DNA from: Brachyspira pilosicoli
GTDB lineage: Bacteria > Spirochaetota > Brachyspiria > Brachyspirales > Brachyspiraceae
Assembly: GCF_019402445.1 (NCBI RefSeq)
Contig: NZ_SRZM01000119.1
Location: forward strand, 1 to 14,775
DNA length: 14,775 nt
Direction: 5' to 3'
This document shows positions 12,019-14,775 of this stretch, in pieces (position 1 is the stretch's first letter; every line of letters begins with the position of its first letter). The translations under genes were made by a program, and so were the position numbers. Below the pieces are notes generated by a model. That model did no database searches. It was not told the DNA's origin and saw only the letters and a list, made by a program, of their open reading frames with translations.

Positions 12019-14583
12019 TTAGCTCCAAATAATAAGCTTCATATCAAATTTGTAACTCAAATCTTTATTGTATGGGTACATTCTTATAGCAAAACCGCTC
12101 TGTCCGCTATTGTTACATACTAAAGCTCCGCTAAATGAATGTCTTCCATTACCTAAATCAGCAGAATGTTTCATTTCAATTATAGAAGGCTCTATAATCT
12201 CTTCTTTCATGCTTAATTTACCATAATAAAGCTCAACTCTCACAGAATCAGGTGCTATATCTCCAAGATTTACTATAGTTTTTATTTCAAATTTGCTTCC
12301 AACTTTTAAATTTCTTGAAGGCATTTCAGAAATAGTATTTTCAAAAGAAACCTTAGACCATTTATCATATATATTTTGTTTCCATTCTTTTAATGCTTTA
12401 GGCTTTTCAAAGTCATTTTTAATCATATGCAAATATCTTTTGCTTGCTTTATTATAGAACTTATTATAATAATCAGCAACCATTCTATTTGTAGAGAACA
12501 CAGGACAAACAGTTTGCATACTCCATTTCATAGCAGCAACCCATTCACGAGGTATATCATCTCTTCCTCTGTTATTATAATAAAGAGGAATAATCTCATT
12601 TTCTAATACATTATATATAGCTTTACTTTCAACATCATCTTGATACTCTAAATCTGAATACTGCTCTCTATTACCAATAGCCCAACCATTTTGAGCATCA
12701 TAAGCCTCGTCCCACCAACCATCTAATACGCTGAAATTCAAACCACCATTAGGCGGAACTTTCATGCCACTTGTACCGCTAGCTTCTAATGGTCTTCTTG
12801 GGTTATTAAGCCATACATCAACCCCCTGAACCATATATCTTGCTACATTAATATCATAATCCTCTAAAAATACTATATGGTCTCTAAAATCTTCTCTTCT
12901 ACAGATTTCAGATATCTCTCTAATAAGCTCTTTACCGCCATTGTCATGAGGATGTGCCTTACCAGCAAATATTATCTGTACTGGTTTATCTTTATTGCTC
13001 AATATCTTCTTTAATCTATCTAAATCTCTAAATAATAAAGTTCCTCTTTTATATGTAGCAAATCTCCTCGCAAAACCAATAGTTAAAGCATCAGGCGATA
13101 ATATTTGGTCAGCATGCTCTATTTCATTTTTTGTAAAGCCTCTATTTGTAATTTGAGATTTTAATCTAGTTCTGCAGAAATCAATTAATCTCTCTTTTCT
13201 TCTCTCATGAGTTTTCCAAAGTTCAGCATCAGGTATTCTTTGTACTCTTTCCCAAACCTCATGCTCTAAAGGCTTAGTTCTCCAACGAGGACCTAAATAT
13301 CTATCTAATAAGTTTTGCATATCAAAAGAAATCCAGCTTAATGTATGAATACCATTAGTAATAGCATCAATAGGAAGCTCATCTTCTGGAACTCCTTTCC
13401 ATATATCTTTCCACATAGCTCTTGAAACATGACCATGAAGCAAGCTTACGCCGTTATTTTCAGCAGACAAATTAAGTGCTAAAACTGTCATACAGAAATT
13501 TTCTTTATTGTCATCAGGGTTAATTCTTCCAAGTCTTAAAAACTCATCCATAGACATGCCAATATGTTTAACATATTCGCTAAAATATTTCTGTACCATA
13601 TCCATAGGAAATACATCGTTACCAGCAGGTACAGGTGTATGTGTTGTAAATACGTTAGAACTATAAACAACCTCTCTTGCAGCATTCTTATCAAGATGAT
13701 TGTTTTCCATAAGCTGTCTCATTCTCTCTAAAGAAAGAAAAGCACTATGTCCTTCATTCATATGATAAATAGTAGGTTTAATGCCAAGTTTGTTTAATGC
13801 TTTAATACCTCCAATACCAAGAAGTATCTCTTGCTGTATTCTAGTCTCTAAATTACCGCCATAAAGTTGAGCTGTAATATCTCTGTCTTCTACACTATTT
13901 TCTTCTATATTAGCATCCAAATAATAAAGCTCTATTCTTCCAACATTAGCCTTCCAAATTTGAGCATAAACTTTTCTTCCAGGCAAATCAACGTCAACTT
14001 TCATTGTTTCGCCGTTTTTATCTAATACTTTTTCTAATGCCAAATTGAAGAAGTCATTTTCTATATCATATTCCTGCTGCCAACCATCAGCATTTAAATA
14101 TTGTCTAAAATAACCTTTTCTATATAAAAGTCCAACAGCAACAAAAGGCAAACCTAAATCACTAGCAGACTTCAAATGGTCTCCAGATAATATTCCTAAA
14201 CCACCAGAGTAATTTGGCAAAGATTCATGCAAGCCATATTCAAAAGAAAAATATGCAATCTTTTCATTTTTAGTTTTTTGAGAATCATCTAAATTATCAT
14301 ACCAAGTTTCTTGATTCATATATGTCTTAAACTCATCATAAACTTCAGCTAAGTTCATCATAGCCGCATCATCATGAAGCATAGTATCGAAACATTCTTG
14401 TGAAGATTCTCCTAAAAGTCTTATAGGATTATGGTCTTTTTTATCCCAGTTATCAATATCTATGTTCCTCAACAAATTAATTGCTTTCTGATTCCAACAC
14501 CACCAAAAGTTTTTAGTTATCTCCATCAATGGCTCTAATTCTTTTGGTACGGAAGGTGAAACCATGTATTTACTTACTTTCAT
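12019..14583 (-). CDS. glgP: Alpha-glucan (glycogen/maltodextrin) phosphorylase, GT35
   Basis: The 854-residue cytoplasmic enzyme cleaves alpha-1,4-glucans with phosphate to release glucose 1-phosphate, using pyridoxal phosphate. It belongs to the alpha-glucan family phosphorylases that carry an N-terminal DUF3417 domain (about residues 10-110, including NFWWCWNQKAINLLRNID). The catalytic part begins IAYFSFEYGLHESLPNYSGGLGILSGDHLKSASDLGLP. Later blocks include GFARRFATYKRG, FAGKAHPHDNGGKELI and the cofactor site EASGTSGMK, where Lys608 is the predicted Schiff-base residue, followed by NGGLNFSVLDGWWDEAYD. About 110 C-terminal residues form a beta-rich tail ending KLIIWS, usual for this subfamily. 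GGCGG lies seven bases before ATG 14583. No glycogen synthase or branching enzyme gene is adjacent. It seems monocistronic with its own terminator; no clear promoter was found in 14584-14775. The symbol follows the general family; malP is an equally used name. Confidence 0.94.
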   Translation of the reverse strand: MKVSKYMVSPSVPKELEPLMEITKNFWWCWNQKAINLLRNIDIDNWDKKDHNPIRLLGESSQECFDTMLHDDAAMMNLAEVYDEFKTYMNQETWYDNLDDSQKTKNEKIAYFSFEYGLHESLPNYSGGLGILSGDHLKSASDLGLPFVAVGLLYRKGYFRQYLNADGWQQEYDIENDFFNLALEKVLDKNGETMKVDVDLPGRKVYAQIWKANVGRIELYYLDANIEENSVEDRDITAQLYGGNLETRIQQEILLGIGGIKALNKLGIKPTIYHMNEGHSAFLSLERMRQLMENNHLDKNAAREVVYSSNVFTTHTPVPAGNDVFPMDMVQKYFSEYVKHIGMSMDEFLRLGRINPDDNKENFCMTVLALNLSAENNGVSLLHGHVSRAMWKDIWKGVPEDELPIDAITNGIHTLSWISFDMQNLLDRYLGPRWRTKPLEHEVWERVQRIPDAELWKTHERRKERLIDFCRTRLKSQITNRGFTKNEIEHADQILSPDALTIGFARRFATYKRGTLLFRDLDRLKKILSNKDKPVQIIFAGKAHPHDNGGKELIREISEICRREDFRDHIVFLEDYDINVARYMVQGVDVWLNNPRRPLEASGTSGMKVPPNGGLNFSVLDGWWDEAYDAQNGWAIGNREQYSDLEYQDDVESKAIYNVLENEIIPLYYNNRGRDDIPREWVAAMKWSMQTVCPVFSTNRMVADYYNKFYNKASKRYLHMIKNDFEKPKALKEWKQNIYDKWSKVSFENTISEMPSRNLKVGSKFEIKTIVNLGDIAPDSVRVELYYGKLSMKEEIIEPSIIEMKHSADLGNGRHSFSGALVCNNSGQSGFAIRMYPYNKDLSYKFDMKLIIWS

Positions 14584-14775
14584 AAATATACCGCCCTTTA
14601 AAATTTAGATGTTTTAATTTTATAGTATTTTATAATAAAATCAATGTTTTTTACACATTACAAAATAATTATTATAATAAACTATATTTTATATTATCGC
14701 ATTAATATGAAAAAACAAAAAATATTTTTTTTAATAACTAAAAATTATATAATAATTTCTCATTGACTTTTATGC

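Noticed and set aside
14763..14768. TTGACT at the right edge, possible -35 of a rightward gene outside the window
   Set aside because: The matching -10 would fall beyond the window, so nothing can be supported.

Overview
The window is very AT-rich (roughly three quarters A+T by eye, with nearly pure A/T intergenic DNA). Codon use strongly favours AAA, ATA, TTA and GAA. Together with the mix of lipoproteins, outer-membrane-type proteins and a GT35 glucan phosphorylase, this fits a low-GC spirochaete, most likely Brachyspira. That assignment is an inference from style; there is no rRNA or marker gene here to prove it. No tRNA, rRNA, CRISPR array, transposase, phage gene or origin was seen, and no gene-free stretch exceeds 300 bases.

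Layout, left to right. A peptidase C26-type glutamine amidotransferase (187-903, +) follows a near-consensus promoter that lies almost on top of its start codon. Next is an orphan OppA-type lipoprotein (982-2586, +) with no permease or ATPase genes nearby. Its stop codon overlaps that of a convergent DUF2147 protein (2583-3089, -), which is the second gene of a two-gene unit behind a predicted outer-membrane beta-barrel protein (3120-3857, -). A clear intrinsic terminator (3934-3974) separates this from another minus-strand pair: a small single-pass membrane protein (5276-5578) and an exported TPR protein with a Thr/Asn-rich linker (3996-5252). Both pairs look like envelope genes.

A 254-base divergent intergenic region (5591-5844) holds a promoter for each direction and four copies of the heptamer ATCATAA. 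It leads rightward into a 1005-residue SNF2-family helicase/ATPase (5845-8862, +). Immediately downstream is the most notable accessory element: a two-gene cassette of a Panacea-domain (DUF4065/SocA-like) protein (8969-9409) and a small basic protein (9413-9790). The two are separated by three bases and have their own promoter. The order and family suggest a toxin-antitoxin module with a poorly characterised toxin.

The right third is on the minus strand: an unrecognised acidic 373-residue protein (9919-11040) downstream of a DUF554 integral membrane protein (11079-11777), then an alpha-glucan phosphorylase (12019-14583) with its own strong terminator (11957-11997). The phosphorylase would release glucose 1-phosphate from storage glucan. 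The remaining genes have no obvious shared pathway, so the window reads as ordinary chromosome with one inserted or resident toxin-antitoxin-like pair.
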